From Pempheris klunzingeri (taxonomy: Eukaryota; Chordata; Actinopteri; Acropomatiformes; Pempheridae): a DNA stretch of 64,000 bases. A program made the translations under genes and the position numbers. This document shows positions 11,899 to 36,310 of this stretch, in pieces; positions within the stretch are counted from its first letter, which is position 1; each line of letters begins with the position of its first letter. The stretch is taken from assembly GCF_042242105.1 (NCBI RefSeq), contig NC_092012.1, forward strand, positions 6,515,470 to 6,579,469, in the 5' to 3' direction. The notes under the pieces were generated by a model, which did no database searches, was not told the DNA's origin, and saw nothing but the letters and a program-made list of their open reading frames with translations.

Positions 11899-14056
11899 CA
11901 ATAAGCGTCCCGTTTATACTGATGACAAACCCGACACTCGCTGGCTCTTTCTGCCAAACTAGCCCCTTCGTTTGCAGATAATAAAAGGTTAGCTTGCTTG
12001 CCACATAACTTCGAGCCAGGACGAAAGCCAACGTCAGCCATCAGACAAGCGAAAGCGGTCAGCTCACCGAAAACGGATGGCGTTAAGCTCGGTGTTTGGC
12101 AGAGAGGGGGAGGGGATGAGGCAGGGCAACCAGAGAGAGAGAGAGGGAGAGAGAGAGAGAGACAGCGCCTACGTGCCTGTGAAGTGCTAGCTGCTAATGC
12201 TAGCTCTTTTTTTTTTTTTTTTTGGTTTTTGTAGCGCCAGTCAGCTATTTTCGCCTTCTTTCGCTGTCTGCCGTATTTGCTTCGCGCTTCGGCTAGGAAT
12301 ATTTGAAGCTGAATATGCGACAGACGCGATCTCGGCGGACGCTCAGCCACCGTGTTTTCCGATATTGTTGGTGCACGGCAGTGAGGCACAATGTCTGCCC
12401 TCCGCTGACCGACTGCAATGACGCTGGCTTAGGGAGCATCAACAAATTATTTTTCTCTACATACGTGTATGAAGCGGGCTGAGAGCGGCTAAACTCTGAG
12501 TCTTGTTATATTTTTACTGACAGTCTTTATGTTGTATTGTCTATAGCCCATGAACACTAGCTACTTATTTACATCAGTGTTTTATGATAGTTCAACAATT
12601 TGTGTATATTAAGAAAGAGTAGGAATGTTAAAAAAAAAGAATTGTGTCATGCAGAGGCAAGGTTTAATAAAAGTGTCACTGAAATAGAGCAGCCGTGATT
12701 AATTGATTGACTATTAAATTAATCACCCGCTATTTTTATCATTGCTTAATTGGTTTGAGGGATTTTTTTCAAGCCAAAAATCTCTGTTTCCAGCTTCTTA
12801 AATATTATAATATAATTATAATATTTCTGGTTTCATTACTCCTCTATAACAATAACCGGAATATCTTTGGGTTGTGGACAAAATGAGACGTTTGAGGAAA
12901 CCTTTTATAGACAAATCACTTGATTGACTGTTAGAGAAAATAATTAGTTAGTTTTTATGTTCGCAATATATGTAACATGGTCTCAGATTTGATCTCTCCA
13001 GTGAGTGTTGTGAGTTTCTTGTCTTAATTTATGAACTGAAAAGTTGAAGGGAGCTCCAATGTCTAGGAACGTGTGAGGCCAAATTATAAAATAAAACACA
13101 TTTAGTAGAATTTATGGTAGATATGTATATGTCTGATAAACAGCACAGAATTAATGAATTAACAGAATTGAACGTGATTATTTTTTTTAGCTACTTCATT
13201 AAGAGCAGGACCAAGAAGCCCTAAGCACTTGTGCGTATTACTTGAAAGACGGTCCCTAACTGGTTGCCACAGCCATTCTGCTGAACAGTGACAGCATATC
13301 TATTTGGGGACAGTCATGAACAAGCATTTTGTGTAATACTTTCTTTATGGCTTTCAGTGTTTCCCTTTTTTTGTGTGTTTGTGAGTGCATTTTGTGAGTT
13401 TATTTTTAAACTTATACATTAAAAATAACTGAATGGATTCAAAATAATAAAAAGTGACTGGTGGATGGTTCATCAGGTAGTCTGAGACTGTTCAGTTTAA
13501 TTATGTACACAGGCTAGAACTGGTGGGAAATTTTTCACACTAGTGTCAGTTCTCTCAGAAGACCAGTATTTCAGGCTTTAAGTAATTTCTCTTGGGCTGC
13601 ACTAGGGGCACATTATGAGACAGGAAAGTCAGAGTTCAGTCACGCAAAAATCCTATTTTTTCAAAAGTGAACATTTTTCTATAGTTGTGCTGTTGGGGTG
13701 TTGCTTTGAGCATCTGGTTAAACCCCATTCTTTGGTCCAACAATTGTCCTTCTCACTTCTGCAATCAAGTACTTTTGTGACACCTGTGGCAAAGTTTTAT
13801 GGGATTCATTATACTGAAGCAGCTTTCACTGCTTCCATTATGACTGAGTCAAATCAGTATCTCTCTCACATAAAAACATAATGTGATACCCTTCATGAAT
13901 TTAGGATTTATTGCAGGGTTGCAAGCCCCCTAAAAAAACAACCTCCTTGCAATAATGTTGATTAGTAAAAGTATTACTGCTGCTCTTTGTAAATATTTAC
14001 AGACTGATGAATACCCAACATGATGTTTGCTGTCCATCTGTCTTTGTCCGCTTTAG
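11140..14056 (+). other. sin3a intron 1: GCTAGC-rich 5' part, poly-T and GA tracts
   Basis: The first kilobase (11151-12204) contains 15 copies of GCTAGC, GCTAAC or GTTAGC. It also holds a poly-T run (11868-11898), a GA-rich microsatellite (12130-12163) and a second T run (12208-12223). The part after about 12440 is ordinary AT-rich intron. Open frames around 11898-12421 on both strands come from this low-complexity, GC-richer DNA and show no protein similarity that I recognise. Confidence 0.6.
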
Positions 14057-14078
14057 CCCCTTTGAGTATGCGTATACA

Positions 14079-25769
<11,691 letters not shown>

Positions 25770-26221
25770 TCGCTCTTACGGAAAGATAAACTGTGGCAGT
25801 GGCTGTCTTCGCACAGCAAACTGCCAGTGATGACTTAATATACACAGTAGCTTCACATGGATCTTTCCAGCCTGCTGTTACTGGATTCAGTTGCCAAAAT
25901 GTTTTGGGTTGTCAGTCCAACAATTTAAATGGGATGTAAATTTTCCACTTTTTGCAAACGTGTCAGAACTGATTCAGGATCTTTGTCCTGACTTTCAAGC
26001 TTACACTGCAACGTGTGTGAAAGGTGAGTTTTTCCAGTATAGTGACGAATCTTCTATGTCTCAGTTATCCCATGATTATATTTAAATGCAGAGTTTTACA
26101 GGAGATAAGTACACAGAGAAAACACTCCTTACTGCATCTGCTCCTTGGAGCTATTCACAGTTTAAACAAAAAAACCGGGTTAAGCATTTCTTAACCACCT
26201 CGTCATTTTACAGGAAATAAA
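25770..26221 (+). other. sin3a: sin3a 3' UTR to first AATAAA
   Basis: The first canonical AATAAA after the stop is at 26216-26221. Real transcripts may extend further, since the following kilobase is unique-looking, T-rich DNA. Confidence 0.5.
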
Positions 26222-28162
26222 ATCAAACAACCTCAGTTTTTCTCTCAAGCAAAAACAAGTACCTGTTACTTCTTTGAAAATGTGTGTTGTCAGACTTGGA
26301 GATTAATCTGGCTTCCAGCTGTAAACTTGTATAGCCTTTTGAATGTTTTCCTTTTTGGTGGTAAAGGTGCAATAGGCACTAAATATATAAATATTCAACA
26401 TCTCTGGCACTGCTGGGTAAATGCCTGGCATCCGTACAATGCCAGCAGTGTGTATCAAGTACAATAATTTATGACCGCCCAAACACTTTGTGTAAATAGG
26501 TTGTTTATATTTAGATTTTTTTTTTTTTTTTTAATCAGATGTAATTGATATGTAGCGTACATCAACACACAGACAGTATCAATCAATTCAGCCTGAGGTT
26601 ACAGAGATGTTTATTCAGAAAATGCAAAATTTTAACTGTTTTTTTTACCAAAGGATATTAATTAGAGACCTTTTTTGTTTGTGGTCTGTTAAACTGTTGT
26701 CCCTAAATTCTTTATTTAATAGAAAAAAAGACCCTTTTTTTATACGTATTCTGACCCCTTTTAGTGCATTTCTACCTTCAGTCTTTGGCGTTGCTGTCAC
26801 TCGTGATTTTAAGATGGTTGAATGTAGCCGAGCAGCAATTTCTCCTTTTGAACGTACGGCACATGTCCATTTTTCAGTACTTAAGTCTTAACAGTACTAC
26901 CAACTATTTCTTGTATTTAAACTTTTTATTTAAACTTTACCAAATGGTTAGAATCTGTACAGCAGGTTGAGAGGTCTCACAATGTATCACCTATAAAAAC
27001 TGTAAATGAGTTGTGTTTATTTTTCATGACCAGTGTTGACAACGAACACTGACTGATGTATAGTAGGTCTATACGTGAATGTCAGCCATGTGACTTGTGT
27101 ACAGTTTAATGATTAAGAAAACAAGCAAGCAATAATTCCTTCAGTCGCAGTTTATCAAAGCTATCAGTTTTGTATTTCTTGCTGAAATACAAATGTGAAT
27201 GTTGTATTCCCTTAAAAGAGGGATGTGAACTAAGGATTTTCATTGCCTTCTCTGCAGTTTGTTTAGTAAAACTGGAATCGGCCATGTAGATATTGTTAGT
27301 AAAGCGGGACAGGAAGGCATCCATCACAATAAATGCTGAAAATTATCTTTCACAGTGGAAGTCGACATATAGGCTTTTTTTTAAACATAAAAATCAGGAA
27401 AAACGGTCAGATCCTTTAAGACTTCTCACGCATGGATCATAACATGAGCGGGATGGAAGCAAACACGCCAAACGTTCAGTATGGAAACCCAGTTAGGCAA
27501 CACTCCTCTGAGAACAAGGAAACAAACTTTTTCCTGAACTCCAAATAAGGTGATGGTCAGTAACATAACCAGCTACAGACAATCTTGGAACAGTTTAGTA
27601 CTTGGGTTTTTATTTTTATATTTACTGTTTAATATGGAACACCACAGGAAGTCCCGAGAGGTGATTGTACATAAAGAGATCGTTTGTACCTCGTTTAATG
27701 TGTCTCTTCTCTTGACTTTTATGATGTTGTACATGAGTGTTAGTATGGTGTTTGGCATTAAACTATCCTTTAAATAGACAGAAACTCAGTTGACCACTTC
27801 CTTTTTCATGTCTGCCGTCGTGTTTGTATCATACGGGCTTTTAATTTTGACAAGAAAGTTCTTCCTCAGGAGATGTCTGCTGCTTTTGTTCCCCACCTTC
27901 TCTGCCAAGCATAAATTGAGCAATCTAACAAAAAGAAATCATACTTTGTTTAATTGCCAATTCTAGAAAAATTATATACAAAAAGGGAAAATAAGCAGTA
28001 ATATCCAGCAGAAATTGTGATTTTTATGAAGATGCAAATCATTAAATGTCAAAACAGATTAATTGAGATGTTACTTTTTATGTGAAATCTCTCACTGACA
28101 GTTCAGACACTGACAGATTACTTGTTGGAGGACATTAGAACCCCGAAGGACATGGGCCTCAG
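26222..28162. other. Convergent intergenic region between sin3a and crabp1
   Basis: The two genes point toward each other here. The stretch holds a T run (26517-26532), a short inverted repeat (26408-26416 with 26442-26450) and no recognisable exon. An ATTAAA on the minus strand (27948-27953) is the best candidate signal for the crabp1 3' end, about 210 bp past its stop. A 74-codon minus frame (27106-27327) has no similarity that I recognise. Confidence 0.4.
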
Positions 28163-31100
28163 CTATGCTCGCGTGTAGATCCTCGTGCACACCACATCGT
28201 CTGCTCCAAAGATCTGAAATGAGATTGAGCAGGAGAAAAAGCATCTGAATTATCATTTCATCAGTATCACGCTTCAGCAGTGTCATGCTTATTGGATGTT
28301 TTTCTTTTTTAATTACGAGATTCATTTTCTAACTTTGACAACGCACAGAGGAATATTTCCATAAATTCCGAGGACATTTCATCGACTTCTATTCATTCCC
28401 TGGAGACTTGCCCTAACCATAACCACTACTTACCTAAACCTAAACCTAACCCTAAACTAGCCTAACCTTATCCCAAACTTAAACCAAGTCTTCACCCTAA
28501 AATTAAATTATTTATCTTTTAGGGACTTGCATTTTGTCCCTAAAAGGCAGGCGAGCTCCCAGAATGTGTTGTGTAAACCCACAACATTAGTAACACTTCA
28601 TATTCACACACAGAGTCTAAGCTTACATGCACTGAACACAACTTTCCTCTCTTCTTCAGTACACCTTGCCTTCTCTGTGATGGTGTCTGAGGCTGTTTCC
28701 AGTTTCCTTATTTCCCTTCAAATCTGGCAAGGGTCGACACTAAGTATATAAAAGAAGGTTACAACAGAAATGGACACAGCCGTTCCAATCAGACAAACCT
28801 GTAACATATGTACACCTTGCAGCATTTGTCCCTGTACATGTTATTTAAAAGCAACCATAGGGCTGGAGAAATGCTCTCCAATGAAGTATTAACTTGCCAG
28901 ATTTTCACCCTCAGCCACATGTATTGTGGTCCCTACATTTCCTCTAATGATACTGTAGTAAAGTCCCCATGTTTTTTTGCTGCTCTGTGGCATTTCCACC
29001 ACTAATTGCCTAAATTCTGGTTAACATCGTGATCTTAATTTGACACAGCCGCCTCCTAAAGGAGCAGCTGTACGAAAAAAAATTGATATGAAAAAGGGGA
29101 AGAAGCATTGGATGCCCTGGGATAGGGGTGGGTGTGTCCTAGTTCAAAGATTTATAGGAGTCCCAGGGGCGTAGCAGTATGGCTAACTGCAGCGCCACAC
29201 ATCATCATTATCTCGGTGCACGCAGTGTGGCGGGACAAGGAAACGGGCCCGCGCTGAAAAATGGAGCTGGGACGACTCCATCTGGCACGTGGCGCGATGC
29301 CGAGGGAGACATTAACTGGAGGTAACACCAGGGTCCGTTGGCATTTTTCAACAGCATGATCAATGAGACCAATTAAGGCCCACAGGAGGACACACACACA
29401 CACTGGCTCCATTCATCTGGCTCCAGTCCCATCATAAAATAGCCAATGCAGGACTGCATTAGTCTTTAGAAATCAATATTTATTGGCTTGAAATGTAAAG
29501 GAAGTATATGAGGTTCCTCGCACTGGACAAGTAAAAGTCGTTTTTCATTCTCAAGCATTTATCCTCTTCCCCTTTTTACTGCGGACTCTCCAAATGATCA
29601 TTATAGTCTAAGTCCAGCCATCTTGGAACACAGTGAGAGCAGGAAGCCGCCACATGTTGTCTTCATTAAGATCCACATCCATCCATCCATCTCTCCACGA
29701 GAGCCTAATTTCCTCATCTGCTGGCCAGTGCTTTTATTCAAGTCTACAAATTTATACTGAATTACCGATCACATTCCTCTCTGCTCGGAGAAGAGGGTGA
29801 ACTCGTGTCAGTGGATGTTGGTTTTTCACTCCCTGCAAATAGGTGAACGGTGTAAGATACGGGTTGTTGAGATACACTGGTATTAATGATAAACATACAA
29901 GTTAAGTATGATGTTAATAATCCACATAAGAATATGGTTTAAAGACAGTGTTTCACTCCAGCTTGAAATCTAAATAAATGCTGGCCACAGACAGAGAATG
30001 TGAGAAAATGAGAGAAAGTATGTAAGAACCTGATGAGTGGATATTAAATCACAGCACATCAGAGTAGTTATTTGTCAGTCTGTGGTCTCACACACAAACC
30101 CTCTGTCCTCTCTGCTCCCTCGAGTGATTCTGTGTCTGTTGACATTTTATTGATGGCAGATGTTCGGCCTTGTGGATCTTTTGTATATCAGTTCATCTGG
30201 TTGTCTTTTCACTACAGTTATGGATTTCTGTCTCCACTTCCCTGCACTTGTATTTTGAGTGAAAATCATTTTCGGAAAAAGAGACAAAACACACATTGAA
30301 TAAGAAATATGTTAAAGATGAATTTGAGTGATAGCATGATTATTGTTTTACTTTTCTATTTGGATTTGGCCACAATGATCATGTAGCGAAAATCTGATAT
30401 TGTGACAGCTCTAAACAGAATATTGAACTTGCACCACGACATGCAGACAGCAGCTAACAGAGCAGGATTTACAGTAGACCTTGTCCCACGCTGACGAAGG
30501 TATAGGGCGTGCTGTTTCCTCACATGGTCTATAATATGAATATTTAAAATAAAGGTTAAAATATATAGATATAATATAATATATTAAATCTCATAATTAT
30601 ACAGAAGATGTAAAATGAATCAGTTAACATTTATTCATTTTATGTTTACTGTTAAAATCCTTCCATGTAGGTGAGTTTGCACTTTGTAACATCCAGCCTG
30701 AGCCACGTCACTGTCGTCCACTACTTAGTAATGATATTTAAATATGTTGTGTGTTCACACTTAATGTGACAAATGAAATGGTAATCAAGCTGCTCATAAC
30801 AAGGGGGAATGTTTTGTTGTTTTTTTGGCCCTAGCCTCCAACCGGGTGCCCTATTGATATTAGTATATAGAATATTCTCTATAGTGTGATGATAAAGCAA
30901 AGGTTCTCAGTCTCCGAGCTTCATTTGCTTCTGGCCCTTTGAGAAATGAGATGAAGCCTAAACAATAATTATTTCACTGAATAGTTTTTTTTATTTTTTT
31001 TATTTTTAGTATTACCTTGAATTTGATTCAGTGTTTGCTATATTTTCTCTTTCCATTTCTCCATCTGTCATCACCACCTTTCAGCATTTCATTATGGGAC

Positions 31101-34100
31101 GGTACTGTTCTTCATCTTTTTTATGAAGGTTTCACACTAAATTATTTCAGTCTGTTTCACCTCAGAGCCAAGTATCTCTGCTTCAGCATCACTCAGATCT
31201 TAAAAATCTAAACAGTACATGAATTGGGGTGTGATATGATGGAGTTGTGTTTAAATTCCAGAACAGCAGGGAATATATATCTCACTGGTATTGCACTAAA
31301 ACACATGTCTTTTTTTCCCCAATTATTCAGTCCCACGTGCCTATCAGATTACAGCCTATCACTCCAACATGGACGGACGTACACACCTTTATCTTGAATA
31401 AAAACAGATTTGGTCCTTTTCACCGCTTTGTTCCCAGTTTGAAAACCTGCACTTGGTCCAAATTTGCAGCCCTTCTCAAATTTTTTCCTGATTGCCTCTC
31501 TGCAGAGAGGAGTCACAGTCAGTAAAGAGCAGATCTCCATCACAGCCAAACTAGACTCTGCTTTGTTGTCCATCTGGCCAATAAATCCAAGCAGGCCCAG
31601 ATGTTTACAGAAAAAAAACTGCTTTGTCTTAGTGATCTTGAAACTGCCAGGAACTAGAGGCAGACGTGTTTCTGATGGATGGAAGATCATAAAGTGCTGT
31701 CTAACAACAAACGTATGGCAGGGAAATGTTAATTTATTCCTTTAAAATCTACATTTACGTTTCCCTGTGGAGCCCCTAAATAGGTGTGGCCTCAAACTAT
31801 AAAGAATAACTCTTCACTTGCTTTCAGTCATTTCTGTCATTTTCCTCATTAATATATTTTCTATTAATGTCATTTTTCCCTGCTCGTGAGAAAGTAATAC
31901 ATGATAATGTGCTGAGTATCTCACAGTTACAGGACCTGTTTATCCACACCCTCATTTGGCAAAAGGAGGAAATGTGAGAAATGGAGGGCCATGGGAGTTC
32001 ATAGCATTTCTCAGGAACTGTGTAATATTTTTGGAGAAATATTGACCAGATCATTCAACATTTTCACATCTGGTGTCACCACCCAGTTATGGCCTCTCTT
32101 GAAAGTTGCAGTATCTCTCTCTAGTTTTGGTTTCATCATGCCGAGAGTTGATTATGATGATTAGCACCACCACAATACTGGATTAGTAAATTCATGTTTT
32201 GGTCTGTAAGATGTCAGCAGATGGTATGAAGTGGATGCTACAAGTCCCTGAAGTCCAAGCTGATGTCTTAAAATGTCTTGCTTAATCTGATCACCAATCC
32301 AAGAGCCAAAGATGTTCATTATTATCATAAAGGACTGAGAAGACAAGAAAATATTCACATTTGTTTAAGCCACAAGCTGGAGCCTGTGAATTTTTGCCAA
32401 TTTTGCATGAAAAATTGCTTTTAATTGCATGTAAATGGATTTTAATAACTTTGCACAAAGCCAGGCTAGCTGTTTCCCTCTGTTTCCAGTCTTTATGCTA
32501 AGCTAAGCTAAGCTAAGCTAACAAGCTGCTAGCTGTAGATTCATATTTACCGTACAGTTATTAGAGTGGTTTCAACTCTCTCATCAAACTCTTGCCAAGA
32601 AAGAGAAGAGACGCATTCCGCAACTATTCCTTTAAAGACAATGAATGTTAGAACAACGGGATTTTTTTTGAACATATTGAGGATTGTCACTTCAGCCGAT
32701 CCCTCGTTTTCTTACTGGCAGAAAGAAATAGGAACACAAAATGGCCCATGTGGATCAAGACAGCGACCTCCAAATTTGACACCTCGGCCCACTGTGCAAA
32801 ACGTCCAAACATCTGTTCATTGATATGCTGAGAGATTTCAGATGAAAATGGGAGTCACTGTGTGGACATCTTTCTTCAGGCTGATGGGACTGGAGCATTT
32901 GGGAGCAACATTTTTTATTAGAGAAAACATTGAGAGAACTATACAGACACAAAAGGGATGATCCTTAATGAATCAAATGTATGAAGCATGGATTACACCC
33001 AAAACCGATCAAATGAAATCTGCATGTAGCACTCTTAATCTGTCACCAGTTACAGTAAACTAGAAGAATCTACTCACCAGGATGAGTTCGTCCCCTTTGA
33101 GCTCTCGGCTCCAGAAGGTCTTCGGGCCGTTCCCGCTCACTAGAGTCTGTTTGCAGTAAATCTTGTTTTCTGTTTCCCAAGTGGCCAAACTCTGTGGGAA
33201 AGCAACATTTTAATGAGGCCTCTCCTATATTTATCCCCTCTGTGTCACCTGGCTAACGGGATGTCAGCAGTAAAGCAAAGAGACAGAAGAGAGATCAGTG
33301 GGGACTGTGCGTTTATCTCTTTGTCCCGTCAGAAGGAAGTCTTTGGCATGTTTTAGCTCACCTCTTTTCTCAAAAAATGTACAGTTTTTAGTTTTTTTTA
33401 GAGTATTTTTACCTGCTTCTTTGCAGTTGGGTTCTCCTAATTTCACCAAAATGTGTGACTTAAAGGGACACCCATTAAAATTCAGTTAAGTCGTCACAAG
33501 GAACGTTTGTCTTGTTAGCTAATCACATTTTTTTTTGTAATAATTGCAATATCACCTCATTATAATGCAGCTGCTTATTTGAGTTTTTCAGTCCAAAGTC
33601 CTCTAGAGGGATGTGTTCAGGTGCTAGTGGGAATCCCCAACAGCTGATTTCAATAGAAGCTACAAAGTCAAATCATCCTTCCGTAATGTTAATTTTAACT
33701 CGTATATATCAGCAGGACAGTTGATGGATTTATAGAAAGTCAAGATTCAGATTCTCATGGACGTCACGTGCTGTGATCGCTGTTTCATTAGATTACCTTA
33801 CACTTTCTCCCGTCCACCGTCTCCTCGTTGAACTCCTCTCCAATGAGGAACTTGATCTCCGTGGTGCGGACTGTGGTAGAAGTCTTGATGTAGAAATGCT
33901 CGCCGTTCTGTTTTATTTCCACATGGGGCTTGGAGGCAGCCGCCACGGCTACCTTCCTCAGCATGGGATTCACACCTGAGAACAGGTTCAATACAAAGTG
34001 TGTCTGATGAGTCTGTAAAGTAGTAAAAGGATCAAATTCACAATGACCTGATGTACAAAAGCACTTTGGTCCCTATTTCAACTAAGCTCCATATTTTATC

Positions 34101-35067
34101 ATCTGACATTTAGCTGTGTCACCGCACATTTTTCCGTCTGCCTCTGGTGCCAAAAGAGTGGTAAGAAAACATGTTCCTGTTTCAGAGATAAAATTTAGGC
34201 TTAATTTACTTCGGGAATGTGTATCTGTCTGTCATGCCACAGTGAAAACAAGTCACAGGAGAAGATATTACATTATAAAGCAGCTGGTTTTTCAGATTTT
34301 CTTTTTTAAAAGAGGGATCCTCCAGCAGCTGAGATTGTTATCAGCAGATGTTGCAAATATGGAGGGTGCAGCGACAAGGTGATGAGGTGGAGGAATGCTG
34401 GTGCCGTTTGCTTTGTTTAACTCTCCTGTAGATCATGATAGATTCTGTCCTCCAAATGAGTGGAAAAAACTATTAACCCTCTCTGTCAAACAGTTACAGT
34501 GCAAACAATTGGATGAGAGAGTGCTTCACTCTGTTTCCCATCAATCCTCGAGTCCACGAGTCCATCACTCAAACACAGCAACAGCGCATTAGTTCCTTGT
34601 CTCGTTCTGTAATTAAAACCAGTTGTAGTCCACTTTGGAACAAGCAGCTTCAGTGTTAAGTTTGCCTCCTGTAACCACATTTCCATATGAAAAACACTTA
34701 GATCTACATCAAGACCCTGTGCTATTATGGAGCTTATTGCTTTGGTAGAAATTAATTATTTGTAGCTTTTTTTTGGTGAATTTAATCAAATGTTAGTCTT
34801 ACCATGTAAGATGCTGGCTGGACTATCTACTCTATGTATTTTGCAGTTTTTTACATTTGAAAATCATAAAGCTATTCACTTTTCAAAATAACCTTTGACT
34901 GCAGTCTAATGTCTGTATTCCAGCTATATTTTAAAAACCCCTCTCACTAAAACACATTCAAACCTCATAGAGAAGAAAAAGAGGAAACAGTCCTCACCCA
35001 GGGCTTTGAGCAACTCTTCGAAATTCTCGCTGTATTTCATTTTCCAGTTGCCTTCAAAATTGGGCAT
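28163..35067 (-). CDS. crabp1: Cellular retinoic acid-binding protein 1
   Basis: CRABP1 is a cytosolic lipocalin-fold (iLBP) protein that carries all-trans retinoic acid and buffers its access to nuclear receptors and CYP26 enzymes. Exons on the minus strand: 35067-34998 (ATG), 33975-33797, 33191-33078, 28213-28163 (TAG). GT-AG sites and phases match and give 137 residues, the exact family length, in the standard four-exon iLBP structure. The N-terminus [33 protein letters not shown] and the C-terminal [12 protein letters not shown] are diagnostic. The carboxylate-binding residues Arg112, Arg132 and Tyr134 (numbered with the initiator Met) are all present. The last residues TRA differ from the usual VRE. 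The last intron is 4.9 kb and contains repeats and a GC-rich island. It could be crabp1a or crabp1b; I cannot tell which. Confidence 0.95.
28349..28614 (+). repeat. CCTAACC-rich teleost interspersed repeat in crabp1 intron 3
   Basis: The core has degenerate CCTAAACCTAACCCTAA phrases and then GGGACTTGCATTTTGTCCC and CCACAACATTAGTAACAC. These are hallmarks of a high-copy teleost element. The telomere-like phrases are degenerate and are not a telomeric array. Confidence 0.6.
29150..29420. promoter_or_regulatory. Candidate regulatory island in crabp1 intron 3
   Basis: A GC-richer, repeat-free block stands out of the AT-rich intron. It contains GCGCCACACATCATCATTAT, a CCCGCGCTGAAAAATGG segment and CATGATCAATGAGACCAATT, a mix of homeobox-like and CCAAT-like words. 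This could be a conserved noncoding element, but no alignment was available. Confidence 0.3.
32430..32640 (+). repeat. Teleost repeat with (AGCTA)n core
   Basis: The sequence includes AGCCAGGCTAGCTGTTTCCC, then CAGTCTTTATGCTAAGCTAA with five tandem GCTAA units, then GCTGTAGATTCATATTTACC and a tail ending ATTCCTTTAAAG. This matches a very common percomorph element in order and wording. Confidence 0.65.
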
Positions 35068-35280
35068 TTTTCTTGTGGGGTTTTGATTGTGCGTCAGCCT
35101 TCGCCTCCTGTCGTCTGTCTCCTCGGCTCCCTTTCTTCAGGCTCTGTCTCTCCCTCCGTCCGTCCCCGTGCTCCCTCCTTCTCTCCTCCCTGTGTGCAAT
35201 GAGCAGACCAACCCGCCCCCCCCCAACCCAACCCCACCCCACCCCACCCCACCTCCGCCTCCTCTCCCACACAATAATTA
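35068..35280 (-). promoter_or_regulatory. crabp1: crabp1 proximal promoter with G-rich tract
   Basis: Immediately upstream of the crabp1 ATG the minus strand is purine-rich. At 35212-35272 it carries four tandem GGGGT units, then GGGTTGGG and a GC-box-like GGGGGCGGG. SP1-type sites are common in TATA-less promoters. The tract also meets the four-G-run pattern for a G-quadruplex. The exact transcription start is not resolved. Confidence 0.5.
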
Positions 35281-35483
35281 CACACACACATTTACACACA
35301 TTCACCTCTACACACACGCTCTTAATGGTTTATTGTCATCAGAGATTTCTTTTAATGTCAGTGCTGAATTACGGTCCAGCTGTGTTATCGGTCACCTGAT
35401 CTGGCTGAGGTTTAGTCTTCACAGGTTTCTTTATGGCACCCACATCTGAACAGAGGGATCACCTGCTGTTTGGGATCTTGTTT

Positions 35484-35700
35484 TAAAGGGTTACTTCACC
35501 CAAAAAAAAAAAAAAAACATATTTTCTCCCTTACCTCCAATTGTATCTAATCAAACAGACATCCATCTCTGAGATTTCTGCTTCCACCTGGATACAATGG
35601 AGGTGAATGGAATTTTGCCTGAGGTGCTCAATTTAAAAAAAATCAACTTCTTTGTCCAGAAATAGTTTTTGAGAAAATCCCCACCAACATTTGATGTAAT
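35484..35700 (+). repeat. Putative interspersed repeat upstream of crabp1
   Basis: It starts AAAGGGTTACTTCACCC followed by an A run, and continues CAGACATCCATCTCTGAGAT and ACAATGGAGGTGAATGGAAT. These phrases recur in teleost MITE-like repeats. The family was not verified. Confidence 0.45.
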
Positions 35701-36286
35701 GCATTAAACAATCAAAAGAAATGAAAGGACTTTGTACTGCATTCCTCCATTCAGCTGTGGATATGAGAGAAGTCTGATACTTAAAAGGATAAGATCACAT
35801 TTATTTAAGTCAATATCTAAACAATATGAAAACAGTTTTTGGATGCTTCACATGTTCCTGCTCTCCACCCTGGCCGTGAAGAAGTCATTTCAGTGTATAT
35901 TGGGAACATTTTTACAAGTTCAACCAAAGTTAATATGTGCAAGTCAAACCAAGTGAGAATCTTCTGCCACTAAAAGCTGCTTTAATGCACATGTCATGTG
36001 AGTATTGTCTTAAAATGTAAAAAAAATGGGACGTTGTTCTGTAAAAGTTAAATATTTGTATAAAAGCACAATTAATGAAGCTGCCGTCTTAACATTTCAC
36101 CAACGTTGAGGAAAGATACCGACACAGATCAGAAAGCTCCTCTCTCACAGTTCCTTATCCTTTGCTCCCTTTAAAATCTCTTTTTTTTTCTTCTAAAGTT
36201 GCAAAGGAGATTACACAACACAGTCTTTTCAACACAATTCTCATGTCAACCCTCTCAGTGCTTTGACTGTCCACCCTTTTATCCTT

Positions 36287-36310
36287 CACACACACACACA
36301 CACACACACA
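36287..36310. repeat. (CA)n microsatellite
   Basis: A pure CA run of about 12 units lies upstream of crabp1. Confidence 0.9.

Noticed and set aside
11898-12421. Overlapping open frames on both strands upstream of sin3a coding exons
   Set aside because: They are produced by poly-T, GA repeats and GC-rich intron sequence, with no recognisable domain.
27106-27327. 74-codon minus-strand frame between sin3a and crabp1
   Set aside because: No known family, no splice or promoter context; probably chance in a 3' UTR region.
28385-28500. Telomere-like CCTAACC array
   Set aside because: Units are degenerate and the flanks match a common dispersed teleost repeat; not an interstitial telomere.
31349-31690. 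114-codon minus-strand frame in crabp1 intron 3
   Set aside because: Opposing frames are also open and no domain is recognisable; likely noncoding or an old repeat.
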